NCBI GenBank assembly: GCA_963717945.1
Contig: CAVQXT010000007.1
Location: 620,001-684,000 of the forward strand
Origin: FEN-299 sp963717945
Lineage (GTDB): Bacteria > Acidobacteriota > Vicinamibacteria > Vicinamibacterales > Fen-181
DNA: 64,000 bases
Reading direction: 5' to 3'
Position 1 is the stretch's first letter. Each line of letters opens with the position of its first letter. A program made the translations under genes and the position numbers. This document shows positions 7,681 through 15,346 of the stretch, piece after piece. The notes beneath the pieces were generated by a model, which worked only from the letters and a program-made list of their open reading frames with translations, was not told the DNA's origin and did not search any database.

Positions 7681-10428
7681 CTACCGTGCCACCGTAGCCA
7701 GCCGCGGATCGCGTCTGACCGTGAGCGGCTGCGTGTAGACCTTGCCGTCCACCGTGAGCTTCACGGTGTAAGCGCCGGGCAGCGCGAGCGACCCGCCGCG
7801 GCCGCCCTGCCCGCCGCCTCCGCCACCGCCGCCCGTGCCCACCGCGCCGCGCGCGCCCTGGCCGGCCGGCGCCGGCGGCATCACGCGCAGGTCCCAGACC
7901 CATCGGTGCTGGCCCGGCTCGGCCGACAGCGTCGGCGGCGTCGGCCTCCAGAAGGCGGGGATGTTCAACGTGTCCGGGTTCACCGGGACGGCCCGGTCGG
8001 CGCTCGAGAACCGGCGGACGACTTCGCCGGCCGCGTCGAGAATCTCGAGCGTGACCGGGGCCGACGGCGCGGCCTTCAGGGAGTAGTCGATGAGCGCGCC
8101 GAACGGCCGGGTGTCGGCCAGCGGCTCGTCGCGCGGCTGAGGCGTGCCGTTCTCGGTTCCGGGCGGCATGTTCACGGCGTCCGCGGGCCGGAAGAGCACC
8201 GCGGCGGCAGCGGCGGTGTCCGCGGAGATCTGCCGCAGCGCGGTCATCTGATCGATGACCCAGAAGCCGCGCCCGTGCGTGGCGACGATGAGGTCGTCGT
8301 CGTGCACCGCCAGGTGGCGCATCGAGACGGCGGGCAGGTTGAGCTGCAGCGACTGCCAGTGGTCGCCCGCGTCGAAGGAGACGAACACGGCCTGCTCGGT
8401 CCCCGCGAACAGCAGCCCCGGCCGCACGGGATCCTCTTCGAGCGCCTGCACGTAGATGCCGGCGGCGAGGCCGCTCGTGATGAGCTGCCACGTCTTCCCG
8501 GCATCGCGCGTGCGGTAGAGATACGGGTCGTTGTCCTCGAGGCGATGGCGGTCGACGGCCGCGTAGGCGGTGCCGATCTCGCCGTGCGACGCCACCATCA
8601 TCACGACCTTGCTCCACGGCGTCAGGGCCGCCGGCGTCACGTTCTGCCAGGTCCGGCCGTCATCCCGCGTCAGCTGGATGTAGCCGTCGTCGGTGCCGAC
8701 CCAGACGACGCCCGCCTTGAGCGGCGAGGGGGCGATGGTGTAGATGACGCCGCGCCGCGCGCCCTTCGGCGCGTCGGCCGCCGTGGCGGCATCGAGGTTG
8801 GCCGGCGCGCCCGGGTCCTCGCGCGTGAGGTCCGGGCTGATCGTCGTCCAGCTGTCGCCGCCGTTGGCGGTCCTGAAGAGGAACTGGTTGGCGAAGTAGA
8901 GCACGCGCGGGTCGGCCTCCGAGAAGACCAGCGGCACCGTCCACGTGTGGCGCGCCGGCTCGGGCATCCCCCGTTCGGGCGAGACGTCGGTCGTCTCGCC
9001 CGTGAGCACGTTGCACCGCGTCACCGTCCCGCCGAAGACGAGCTCGGGATGGAGCGGGTCCGGGGCGGTGTAGCCGGCCTCGCCTCCGGCGCAGAGCGGC
9101 AGCCACTCCCTCGTGCCGATCTCGGCGTGCGGGCTGCGCGTGATGACCGCGACCGACCCGCTGTCCTGCTGCGCGCCGGTGATCCAGTAGGGGAACCTGG
9201 CGTCCGCGGCGGCATGGTACAGCTGCGCGGTCGGCTGGTTGTACCAGGAACTCCAGGTGGCCGCGCCGTCCACGCTCACGACCGCCCCCTGGTCCGATCC
9301 GAGCACCATGCGCGTCGGGTCGTTCGGATCGATCCAGAGCTGGTGGTAGTCGTCGCCGCCGGGCGCGCCCTTGATGGCGGTCCAGGTCTTCCCGGCGTCG
9401 GTCGAGCGGTAGAGCGACGTGTTCGACACGTAGACGACGTCCGCGTCGCGCGGGTCGACGACCACCTTGCAGAAGTACCAGCCGCGGCCCCAGATCCGGC
9501 TGTCGGCCGACACCAGCGTCCACGTCGCGCCGGCATCGTCGGAACGATAGAGGCCGCCGCGCTTCGCATCGACGATGGCGTAGACGCGGCGAGTCGACGA
9601 GCGCGCCACCGCCACGCCGATGCGGCCGACCGCCTCGGCGGGCAGTCCGCCGGCCAGCGCCTTCCACGTCGTGCCCCCGTCAACCGACTTGTAAAGGCCG
9701 CTGCCCGGGCCGTAGGACGGCGCGTAGATCGACCACGGCGGACGCCGCGTGTTCCAGAGCGACGCGTACACGATCTTCGGGTCCTTCGGGTCGATCGCCA
9801 GGTCCACGGCGCCGACGCTGTCGTTCTGGTAGAGGACCTTCTGCCAGGTCGCCCCGCCGTCCCGCGAGCGGAACACGCCCCGCTCCGGGTTCGGGCCGTA
9901 GGCGTGCCCGAGCGCCGCGACGAACACGACGTCGGGGTTCCGCGGATCGACCGTGACGCGCCCGATCTGGCGCGTGTCGTCGAGGCCCAGGTGCGTCCAG
10001 GTCCGGCCGGCATCGGTCGACTTGTAGACGCCGTTGCCGTACGAGATCTGCGACCGCATGTCGGCCTCGCCGGTCCCGACGTAGACGACGTTCGGGCTGG
10101 AGGGCGCGACGCCGATGGCGCCGATCGAGCCGACCGGCTGCGAGTCGAAGACCGGCGTCCAGGTGCGGCCGGCGTTGGTCGTCTTCCAGACGCCGCCGCC
10201 GACCGACCCGAAGTAGAACGTGGTCGGTTGTCCGGGCACGCCGCTGACGGCGTTGACGCGGCCGCCGCGGAACGGTCCGATCATCCGCCACGTGAGGCCG
10301 GAGTAGAGCGTCGGGGCGACGCGCGGCGACTGGGCCGCGAGCGTGACGAAGGCGGCGGCCGCGACGGCGAGCGCGCCGAGACCGGCGAGCAGGCGCACGG
10401 CCGCTCGCGAAGCGCAGGGGCTGTTCAT
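7681..10428 (-). CDS. Exported Asp-box (BNR/VPS10-like) beta-propeller protein
   Basis: A 915-residue protein with an N-terminal signal peptide (MNSPCASRAAVRLLAGLGAL) followed by many repeats of the Asp-box type S-x-D-x-G-x-T-W, for example STDAGRTWTHLG, SRDGGATWQK and SVDGGTTWKA, which form sialidase/sortilin-like beta-propeller blades. The C-terminal part is a beta-sandwich ending in LPGAYTVKLTVDGKVYTQPL, seen in large exported glycosyl hydrolase-annotated proteins of Acidobacteria. Catalytic residues for a glycosidase cannot be pointed out, so the substrate is unknown. A Gly-rich linker lies near residues 860-880. Confidence 0.82.
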   Translation of the reverse strand: MNSPCASRAAVRLLAGLGALAVAAAAFVTLAAQSPRVAPTLYSGLTWRMIGPFRGGRVNAVSGVPGQPTTFYFGSVGGGVWKTTNAGRTWTPVFDSQPVGSIGAIGVAPSSPNVVYVGTGEADMRSQISYGNGVYKSTDAGRTWTHLGLDDTRQIGRVTVDPRNPDVVFVAALGHAYGPNPERGVFRSRDGGATWQKVLYQNDSVGAVDLAIDPKDPKIVYASLWNTRRPPWSIYAPSYGPGSGLYKSVDGGTTWKALAGGLPAEAVGRIGVAVARSSTRRVYAIVDAKRGGLYRSDDAGATWTLVSADSRIWGRGWYFCKVVVDPRDADVVYVSNTSLYRSTDAGKTWTAIKGAPGGDDYHQLWIDPNDPTRMVLGSDQGAVVSVDGAATWSSWYNQPTAQLYHAAADARFPYWITGAQQDSGSVAVITRSPHAEIGTREWLPLCAGGEAGYTAPDPLHPELVFGGTVTRCNVLTGETTDVSPERGMPEPARHTWTVPLVFSEADPRVLYFANQFLFRTANGGDSWTTISPDLTREDPGAPANLDAATAADAPKGARRGVIYTIAPSPLKAGVVWVGTDDGYIQLTRDDGRTWQNVTPAALTPWSKVVMMVASHGEIGTAYAAVDRHRLEDNDPYLYRTRDAGKTWQLITSGLAAGIYVQALEEDPVRPGLLFAGTEQAVFVSFDAGDHWQSLQLNLPAVSMRHLAVHDDDLIVATHGRGFWVIDQMTALRQISADTAAAAAVLFRPADAVNMPPGTENGTPQPRDEPLADTRPFGALIDYSLKAAPSAPVTLEILDAAGEVVRRFSSADRAVPVNPDTLNIPAFWRPTPPTLSAEPGQHRWVWDLRVMPPAPAGQGARGAVGTGGGGGGGGQGGRGGSLALPGAYTVKLTVDGKVYTQPLTVRRDPRLATVAR

Positions 10429-10487
10429 AGCATGCGGTCCATGACTGTTGGGAAACCCAGAACCGCATTCTACCTCCACGGCGCCGG

Positions 10488-11039
10488 CTAGGACGCGATG
10501 GCCTGGAACGACACCGAGATCTTGACCTCGTCGCCCACCAGGACGCCTCCCGTCTCGAGCGCGGCATTCCACGTCAGGCCGAAGTCCCTCCGGTCGATCG
10601 TGAACTCGGCCTCGAAGCCCGCCCGCTGGTGTCCCCACGGGTCGGTGGCCCTGCCGAGGAAGGCGACCGGCACGGTGATCGGCCTGGTGACGCCGCGGAT
10701 CGTCAGGTTCCCGGCGACCGAGTAGACGTCGCCGCCGGCGGGGGAGATCGAGGCGCTCACAAACGAGAGCGTCGGGAACTCGTCGGCCTTGAAGAAGTCG
10801 GCCGAGCGCAGGTGCGCGTCACGGTCGGGCTGGTCGGTGTCGATGCTGGCGGTCTGGATGGTCACCGTCACCGACGACCGGCTCGGGTCCCGCTGGTCGG
10901 CCTGGATCGTGCCTGCGAAATCGGTGAACCGCCCCCGGACCCTCGTCACCAGGTGGCGGACCTGGAACGTCGCCTCGGAGTGCGCCTTGTCGATGGTGTA
11001 GGTTCTGGTCGTCACGTCGGTCATCACGTCGGTCGTCAT
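10488..11039 (-). CDS. YceI family protein, cytoplasmic form
   Basis: A 183-residue protein of the YceI lipocalin-like family, which binds polyisoprenoid-type lipids. It matches across its length: YTIDKAHSEATFQVRHLVTRVRGRFTDFAGTI, DAHLRSADFF, the GNLTIRGVTRPI turn and DFGLTWNA. No signal peptide is visible, unlike E. coli YceI. GAGGAG lies seven bases before the ATG. It follows a MarR gene on the same strand, an arrangement that suggests MarR control. A 16-bp perfect palindrome lies in the leader. Confidence 0.9.
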   Translation of the reverse strand: MTTDVMTDVTTRTYTIDKAHSEATFQVRHLVTRVRGRFTDFAGTIQADQRDPSRSSVTVTIQTASIDTDQPDRDAHLRSADFFKADEFPTLSFVSASISPAGGDVYSVAGNLTIRGVTRPITVPVAFLGRATDPWGHQRAGFEAEFTIDRRDFGLTWNAALETGGVLVGDEVKISVSFQAIAS

Positions 11040-11066
11040 GTGCGGTCTCCTCGTTGCGGCGTTGAC

Positions 11067-11082
11067 GCGTGTGATCACACGC
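11067..11082. promoter_or_regulatory. Perfect 16-bp palindrome upstream of YceI gene
   Basis: GCGTGTGATCACACGC is a perfect palindrome 28 bases upstream of the YceI start codon and just after the MarR stop. Its position suits an operator; the core TGTGATCACA recalls CRP-type half sites without the usual spacer. It does not resemble the inverted repeat at the MarR promoter, so a second regulator is possible. Confidence 0.5.
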
Positions 11083-11101
11083 ATGAGTCGAAAAAAAAGG
11101 C

Positions 11102-11569
11102 CTAGGCGCCCCCCCGGACGCGGCCGAGCAGGTCGATGAGCGTCCGCAGGCGCGCATCGCCGAGATGGCCCAGGTGGGCATCGGTCAGCCGGTCCACGAC
11201 CGGGTCGAGCGTCGCGAGCGTCTTCAGCCCCGCGTCGGTCACCCTGGCCGTCACGAATCGCCGGTCGTCGCCCTCGCGCTCGCGGACGGCGAGGTGCCTG
11301 TCCTCCAGGCGGTCGATCAGCCGCGTCACGTCCGGCACCCGGCGGAGCATCCTCGTCCCGATCTCGTGGCGGCACAGCCCCCGGGGGCCGGCGCCGCGGA
11401 GAATCCGGAGGACGTTGTACTGCGTGGCCGTGATCCCGTGCGGCTTCACGGCCGACTCCATCGCGTGCTCGAGCTCGGCCGCGGTCCTCAGGATGCTCAG
11501 GTGCGCCTCGTGCCGGACGCTGCGGAACGGCTTCCCCTGCTTCAGCGCGGCTCTCAGGTCGTTCCTCAC
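11102..11569 (-). CDS. MarR family transcriptional regulator
   Basis: A 155-residue winged-helix regulator: helical dimerisation N-terminus, HGITATQYNVLRILRGAGPRGL (first helices), EIGTRMLRRVPDVTRLIDRLE (recognition helix) and REREGDDRRFVTARVTDAG (wing). The start is GTG (MRNDLRAALKQGKPF, typical for this clade). A strong promoter lies so close that the message would start at or near the GTG, giving a leaderless transcript. It probably represses itself and the downstream YceI gene; the ligand is unknown. Confidence 0.9.
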   Translation of the reverse strand: MRNDLRAALKQGKPFRSVRHEAHLSILRTAAELEHAMESAVKPHGITATQYNVLRILRGAGPRGLCRHEIGTRMLRRVPDVTRLIDRLEDRHLAVREREGDDRRFVTARVTDAGLKTLATLDPVVDRLTDAHLGHLGDARLRTLIDLLGRVRGGA

Positions 11570-11575
11570 ACGCCC

Positions 11576-11604
11576 ATATTACATGTGACAACACTGAATG
11601 TCAA
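11576..11604 (-). promoter_or_regulatory. Sigma-70 type promoter of the MarR gene
   Basis: Read on the minus strand, TTGACA (11604-11599) and TAATAT (11581-11576) are separated by exactly 17 bases, five of six consensus bases at -10 and six of six at -35. The predicted start of transcription, about seven bases after the -10, coincides with the GTG codon at 11569. Confidence 0.75.
11586..11603. promoter_or_regulatory. Inverted repeat between -35 and -10 (possible MarR operator)
   Basis: TGACA and TGTCA are separated by eight bases, giving an 18-bp inverted repeat of the size MarR dimers bind. It covers the -35 box and spacer, so binding would block RNA polymerase, which fits autorepression. 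Binding itself is inferred. Confidence 0.5.
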
Positions 11605-11651
11605 CACACCTATCGAGGGCGCCGCCGCGGGGCCCCGGCGGCCTCGGCCGC

Positions 11652-12164
11652 TCAGCGGCTGGCGGCCCGGATGCGGGAGGCGAACTCGTCGACCTTCTGC
11701 TGGATCGCGCGCAGCACGTTGGCCGCGTGGCCCGTCGCCCCGCCGCCCGACAGGCCGGAGGCGTGGAGCAGCGACACGCGCACCGCCACCGGCTGCGCCT
11801 GGTACGACAGCCGGGCCGTCGTCGTCGTGAAGACCGTCGTGTCGAACCGGGACACGCACACGCCGGGTTGGACGTTCAGCGTCTCCACCCGCAGGTCCAG
11901 GTAGGTGTCTTCGTTCTTGTGCGGGACCACCTTCAGGCCGCCGTCGGCGAGCGTCTTGGCGAGCGCCTGCTCGAGCATCACCCGGCCGAACCCGCACGTC
12001 GTCGCGGCCTGTCCGAGCGGCTGGACCGAGACGCCGATGGTGGTGATCCCGCGCAGGGCGGCGTCGGGCCGCTGCGCGCGGGCCGCTCCGCCGACGAGCA
12101 GGGGACCGGCCAGGGCGAGGACGACGAGGATCGCCGAGCGACGCCGCGTGGAACGAGACAACAT
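11652..12164 (-). CDS. Exported protein of unknown function
   Basis: I do not recognise this 170-residue protein. It has a signal peptide (arginine-rich start, then ILVVLALAGPLLVGGAARA) and a mature part with two cysteines (TTCGFG and PGVCVS) that could form a disulfide. The stretch TTIGVSVQPLGQAATTCGFG and the ending AIQQKVDEFASRIRAASR, probably a helix, suggest a compact periplasmic domain. A GAGGT ribosome site precedes the ATG. It is followed by the TonB-C-like gene on the same strand. Confidence 0.65.
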   Translation of the reverse strand: MLSRSTRRRSAILVVLALAGPLLVGGAARAQRPDAALRGITTIGVSVQPLGQAATTCGFGRVMLEQALAKTLADGGLKVVPHKNEDTYLDLRVETLNVQPGVCVSRFDTTVFTTTTARLSYQAQPVAVRVSLLHASGLSGGGATGHAANVLRAIQQKVDEFASRIRAASR

Positions 12165-12228
12165 GTTCACCTCGAGCCGAGCGCGCGAGGATCGTCGGTC
12201 GGGTCCGCGCGGTCGCGCGGGGCCGGCC

Positions 12229-13065
12229 TCAGAACCTGCGTGGAGGAACCACCACCGGCACCACCATCCGATATCGGACCGGCGCGCCGTCCCTGAGGGC
12301 AGGCGTGTACCGCCAGTCGAGCACCGCGCGGACGACCAGGGGCGCAAGCCCGGCCGCATCGGGCTCTCGCACCGAGGCCGACTCGACCGTGCCCTGCGCG
12401 CTGAGCACGACGTCCACTTCGATCGTCCGCGCCGACGCGGCCGGCCGCGCGCGCTCCGGCAGGTCGACGCCGGTCCGGAGCGGCACCGGGGCGGTCACGT
12501 CCTTCGCGGTCGCGTCGAACAGCGCGCTCGCCGACCGGCTGTAGCCCAGAAGCGCCTGCGCGACCAGGCGCATGTTGGCGCGCGGCCCGGGCGCGAGCGT
12601 CAGGTCGGGATCGTCGAGCAGCGCGAGGACGCGGGAGAAGCCGGTCGCGGCGTCAGCCAGGTCGCCGCGAAGGCAGGCGTTCCTGGCGCGGGAAGACAGC
12701 CCGTCGAGCGCGGCGGGAAGCGCCGCGCGCCGGCCGTCGCGAAAGGCGTTCCTGATCTTCGGCGCCGTGTCGTCCTCGGCCGGGAGAAAGAACGGGTCGA
12801 GTTCCACCACCGCGGCGATCGCGGCTCGCGCGTCCGCCTGGCGGTCGAGCGCCAGCAGGCAGAAGGCGCGCCCCTGCTCAACCGCCAGCGCGGCCCCGGG
12901 CTCGAGCGCGCCGCGCGTCTTCATCGCGTCGAACGCGCTCAGGGCCTCCTGGTACCGCGCCTCGGCGTAGAGCGCGCGGGCCGCCGACAACTCGTCCCGG
13001 GCCCCGGCGAGCGACGCCAGGATCAACACCAGCCCGCACGCGAGAACGGGCAGCAGGCGTCTCAT
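12229..13065 (-). CDS. Exported protein with TonB C-terminal-like domain
   Basis: A 278-residue protein. After a signal peptide (MRRLLPVLACGLVLILASLAGA) comes a helical, TPR-like half (about 25-165: LYAEARYQEALSAFDAMK, LALDRQADARAAIAAVVELDPFFLP). The C-terminal 80 residues (TIEVDVVLSAQGTVESASV, AVLDWRYTPALRDGAPVRYR) match the TonB C-terminal fold that contacts outer-membrane receptors. The N-terminal transmembrane anchor and Pro-rich linker of true TonB are lacking, so it may be a periplasmic adaptor. The ATG overlaps the PEGA gene stop (ATGA), implying co-translation. Confidence 0.75.
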   Translation of the reverse strand: MRRLLPVLACGLVLILASLAGARDELSAARALYAEARYQEALSAFDAMKTRGALEPGAALAVEQGRAFCLLALDRQADARAAIAAVVELDPFFLPAEDDTAPKIRNAFRDGRRAALPAALDGLSSRARNACLRGDLADAATGFSRVLALLDDPDLTLAPGPRANMRLVAQALLGYSRSASALFDATAKDVTAPVPLRTGVDLPERARPAASARTIEVDVVLSAQGTVESASVREPDAAGLAPLVVRAVLDWRYTPALRDGAPVRYRMVVPVVVPPRRF

Positions 13066-14282
13066 TGCCGGAGGTCCACGCCGACGTGCGTCGGAGCACC
13101 GAGCGAGACCACCACCGTTCGCCGCTGCTCCGGAAAGCGCGGGTTCCTGAACACCAGCTCGTGCGAACCCGGCGCGACCGCGTAGTTGGCGATCGGCGTC
13201 TCGCCGATCGCCGTGCCGTCGAGCAGCACCTCCGCCCACGGCACCGCGTTCACCGACAGCGACCCGTTCGGCACCTGGATCGTGACGGTGCCGAGCACGC
13301 CCGGACTGACGGTCACCGTGGAGGTCGTCTCGAAGCCGAGCGCGGCGTTGACGAGCCTGAGCGTGTGCGAGCCGGGCAGCAGCATGATCCGCTGGTTGCG
13401 GCTGCTGCCGACGAGCGAGTCCCCGTCGTAGACCTGGAGCTCGATACCCGCCTTGACGGCCACCCAGCCCACCGCCGGCGTCGGCGCGCCGGGCGCCGCG
13501 GGCGCCGCCGGCGGCCTTGCCGGCGCCGGGCCGAGCGGCACCAGCAGCGTGGCCGTTTCACCGGCCGTGATGGTGACCTTCTGGACGACGGAGCGATAGC
13601 CATCGGCGACGACGACGGTGTGGGCCTCGGGCGAGAGGTGGTCGAGGAAGACCGGCGCCGCGCCCCGCATCACCCCGTCCAGCGCGACGGCCGCGCCGGG
13701 GGGCACGGTGGTCACCTGGAGGGCGCCTTCGGTCGGCACCGCGGGCGCGTCCGCCATGTCGAGATGATGGACGACCTCCACGCCCGGCGGCAGGGTGACG
13801 ACGAGCGGCCGCGTCGTCGCTCCGCGGCGGAGCAGCAGCGCGTGCCGTCCGGGCGGCAACGCAACGCTGAGCGGCGTCGTGCCGAGGACCTTGTCCCCCT
13901 CGATGACGTCCCACCCGGGCGGCGTCGTCTGGACCGCCAGCGTCGATGGCGTCCCGGGTGCCGCCCCGGTCGCGCGGCGGCTGATCTCGCGTGCCGCCCG
14001 GGGAAAGGCGAGCCACGTCGTCATGCCGGCCGCGACCGCGAGCACCACGACGCCGACGACCACTCCCGCGGTCCCCCGGGGCCACCGCCGGTCGCGCGGT
14101 CGAGCCGCCGCAGCCGCGCGGCCCCGGGTCTCCCGGGTCCTCCACACTCGCGCCTCCGCCTTGCGCGCGGCGGCCACCTCGGTTTCCGTCGGGAACAGGG
14201 CCAGCGGATCCTGGTGGCTGGAGCCCCGCAGGGGAGAGATCGAGTCGGGCGGTGCCGGCGAGGCCGGCTTGTCGTCAGTCAT
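13062..14282 (-). CDS. PEGA-domain membrane protein
   Basis: A 406-residue protein with a charged cytoplasmic N-terminus, one transmembrane helix (GVVVGVVVLAVAAGMTTWLAF, about 73-93) and three to four PEGA-type beta domains outside, for example TTPPGWDVIEGDKVLGTTPL, TVPPGAAVALDGVMRGAAPV and AVPWAEVLLDGTAIGETPI, each followed by PGSHxLxxxN-type strands. PEGA modules are found in surface-exposed proteins, often beside kinases. I start at MTDDKP; an upstream in-frame GTG at 14375 would add 31 residues but lies upstream of the candidate promoter. The gene overlaps the TonB-C-like gene. Confidence 0.8.
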   Translation of the reverse strand: MTDDKPASPAPPDSISPLRGSSHQDPLALFPTETEVAAARKAEARVWRTRETRGRAAAAARPRDRRWPRGTAGVVVGVVVLAVAAGMTTWLAFPRAAREISRRATGAAPGTPSTLAVQTTPPGWDVIEGDKVLGTTPLSVALPPGRHALLLRRGATTRPLVVTLPPGVEVVHHLDMADAPAVPTEGALQVTTVPPGAAVALDGVMRGAAPVFLDHLSPEAHTVVVADGYRSVVQKVTITAGETATLLVPLGPAPARPPAAPAAPGAPTPAVGWVAVKAGIELQVYDGDSLVGSSRNQRIMLLPGSHTLRLVNAALGFETTSTVTVSPGVLGTVTIQVPNGSLSVNAVPWAEVLLDGTAIGETPIANYAVAPGSHELVFRNPRFPEQRRTVVVSLGAPTHVGVDLRQ

Positions 14283-14328
14283 GGGGAGGTGGCTCAGGGG
14301 GTGGGCCCTCGGCGGGCCGCCGAACACC

Positions 14329-14356
14329 AGTATGATTGCGGCCCGGAGGTTGTCAA
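14329..14356 (-). promoter_or_regulatory. Candidate promoter for PEGA/TonB-C-like operon
   Basis: On the minus strand TTGACA (14356-14351) and CATACT (14334-14329) are 16 bases apart, and the chosen ATG of the PEGA gene lies 46 bases downstream. The -35 is perfect and the -10 matches four of six. Confidence 0.5.
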
Positions 14357-14382
14357 GGAAAGTCGGGCACGCCAACTCGCCC

Positions 14383-14925
14383 TCACCGGACGCCGATCGT
14401 CGCCAGCAGCTTCCCGGCGATGCGGTTGAGGGGGTGGTTGCGGCGCAGCGCCTTGAACGGCACCTTCTTGCGAATGCCCAGGCGACGCAGCTCTTCGAGG
14501 ATCAGGGCGTGCTCCCGGGCATGGCCCTGCAGCGGCGCGTCGGCCGCAACGCCCTGCTCGGCCCCCGGCGCTCTCGAGATGCCCTTCCAAAAGGTGGCGA
14601 TCGCCTTCGCTTTGTCGCCGGCGTGGAGGAGGACCCGCCCCAGGTTCAGGTAGTGAGTAGGATTGCGCGGTTCGGCGTCGAGGGCCGCCTGGCAGAGCCG
14701 GACCGCCTCCCGGAACTGCCCTCGCTCCTTGGCGATGCAGTAGGCCCGGTACGAATTGAAGGTAGGGATGGTGCGCAGTTCGGGCGAACTCTCGAGGACG
14801 AAAAGGCCCTGCAGCGTGTTGCCGCGGTCGATCGACTGGATCGCCTGCTGCGCAACGTCGAGCTGGAGGCTGTCGGCGCGGGGTCCTCCGCCCGGAACAG
14901 AATCGAGCGACACGTTGTATGGCAT
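14383..14925 (-). CDS. Tetratricopeptide-repeat protein
   Basis: A 180-residue cytoplasmic protein; no signal peptide or membrane segment. Two to three TPR-like helix pairs can be read, the clearest being FREAVRLCQAALDAEPRNPTHYLNLGRVLL followed by AGDKAKAIATFWKGI (about 72-117). The C-terminal EELRRLGIRKKVPFKALRRNHPLNRIAGKL is strongly basic. GGAGG lies eight bases before the ATG. It probably mediates protein contacts; the partner is unknown. Confidence 0.7.
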   Translation of the reverse strand: MPYNVSLDSVPGGGPRADSLQLDVAQQAIQSIDRGNTLQGLFVLESSPELRTIPTFNSYRAYCIAKERGQFREAVRLCQAALDAEPRNPTHYLNLGRVLLHAGDKAKAIATFWKGISRAPGAEQGVAADAPLQGHAREHALILEELRRLGIRKKVPFKALRRNHPLNRIAGKLLATIGVR

Positions 14926-15346
14926 GGTGCCCGCCTCCAGCGACTCCGCCCGGGCCCGGGGCGCTCGCCTGGGCCCGTGGTGACTTCACACCGGACATTC
15001 GACCCTCGGCAACCTGGGCCGGCAGCCGGCCCGCACCGGACCGTGCCTCGTATTGGTGGGCGGCCTTTCAGATCCGTTATCGGTCGCTGGTCCCCAAGGC
15101 TTACGGTCGAAAGCGAATCTGCCGGCCTCGGCCATTTTCGAAAGGCCGAGACCGTTCTGTCGGTGCCGGCCTTGGCGACTCATCTGTCGTGCAGGTTGCG
15201 TGCCAGCGGGGCTCAGCACCCCGGCGATTTGGTACTAGTACCTTGGTACGAGCACAGGGAAGATCTTCGCGGTATTATGAGCGCGATCGTCTAGTAACAG
15301 TCGTCCGGACTCCTCATCGTGTGTCGTTGCGCCGGCATGAACTCAT
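14926..15346. other. 421-base intergenic region between divergent genes
   Basis: This gap separates the minus-strand TPR gene from the plus-strand reductase operon. Apart from the GTAC palindromes at 15231-15249 and a TATTAT box at 15273-15278 with no convincing -35, I see no RNA gene or coding region. Confidence 0.6.
15231..15249. promoter_or_regulatory. Overlapping GTAC palindromes upstream of the reductase
   Basis: GGTACTAGTACC is a perfect 12-bp palindrome, overlapped by GTACC-TT-GGTAC. They lie about 100 bases before the reductase start, where an activator or repressor would bind. Related GTAC inverted repeats precede the multihaem cytochrome gene. Confidence 0.45.

Noticed and set aside
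14926..15346. tRNA or small RNA gene in the long gap
   Set aside because: I could not fold a cloverleaf or find conserved tRNA T-loop bases, and there is no clear promoter-terminator pair.
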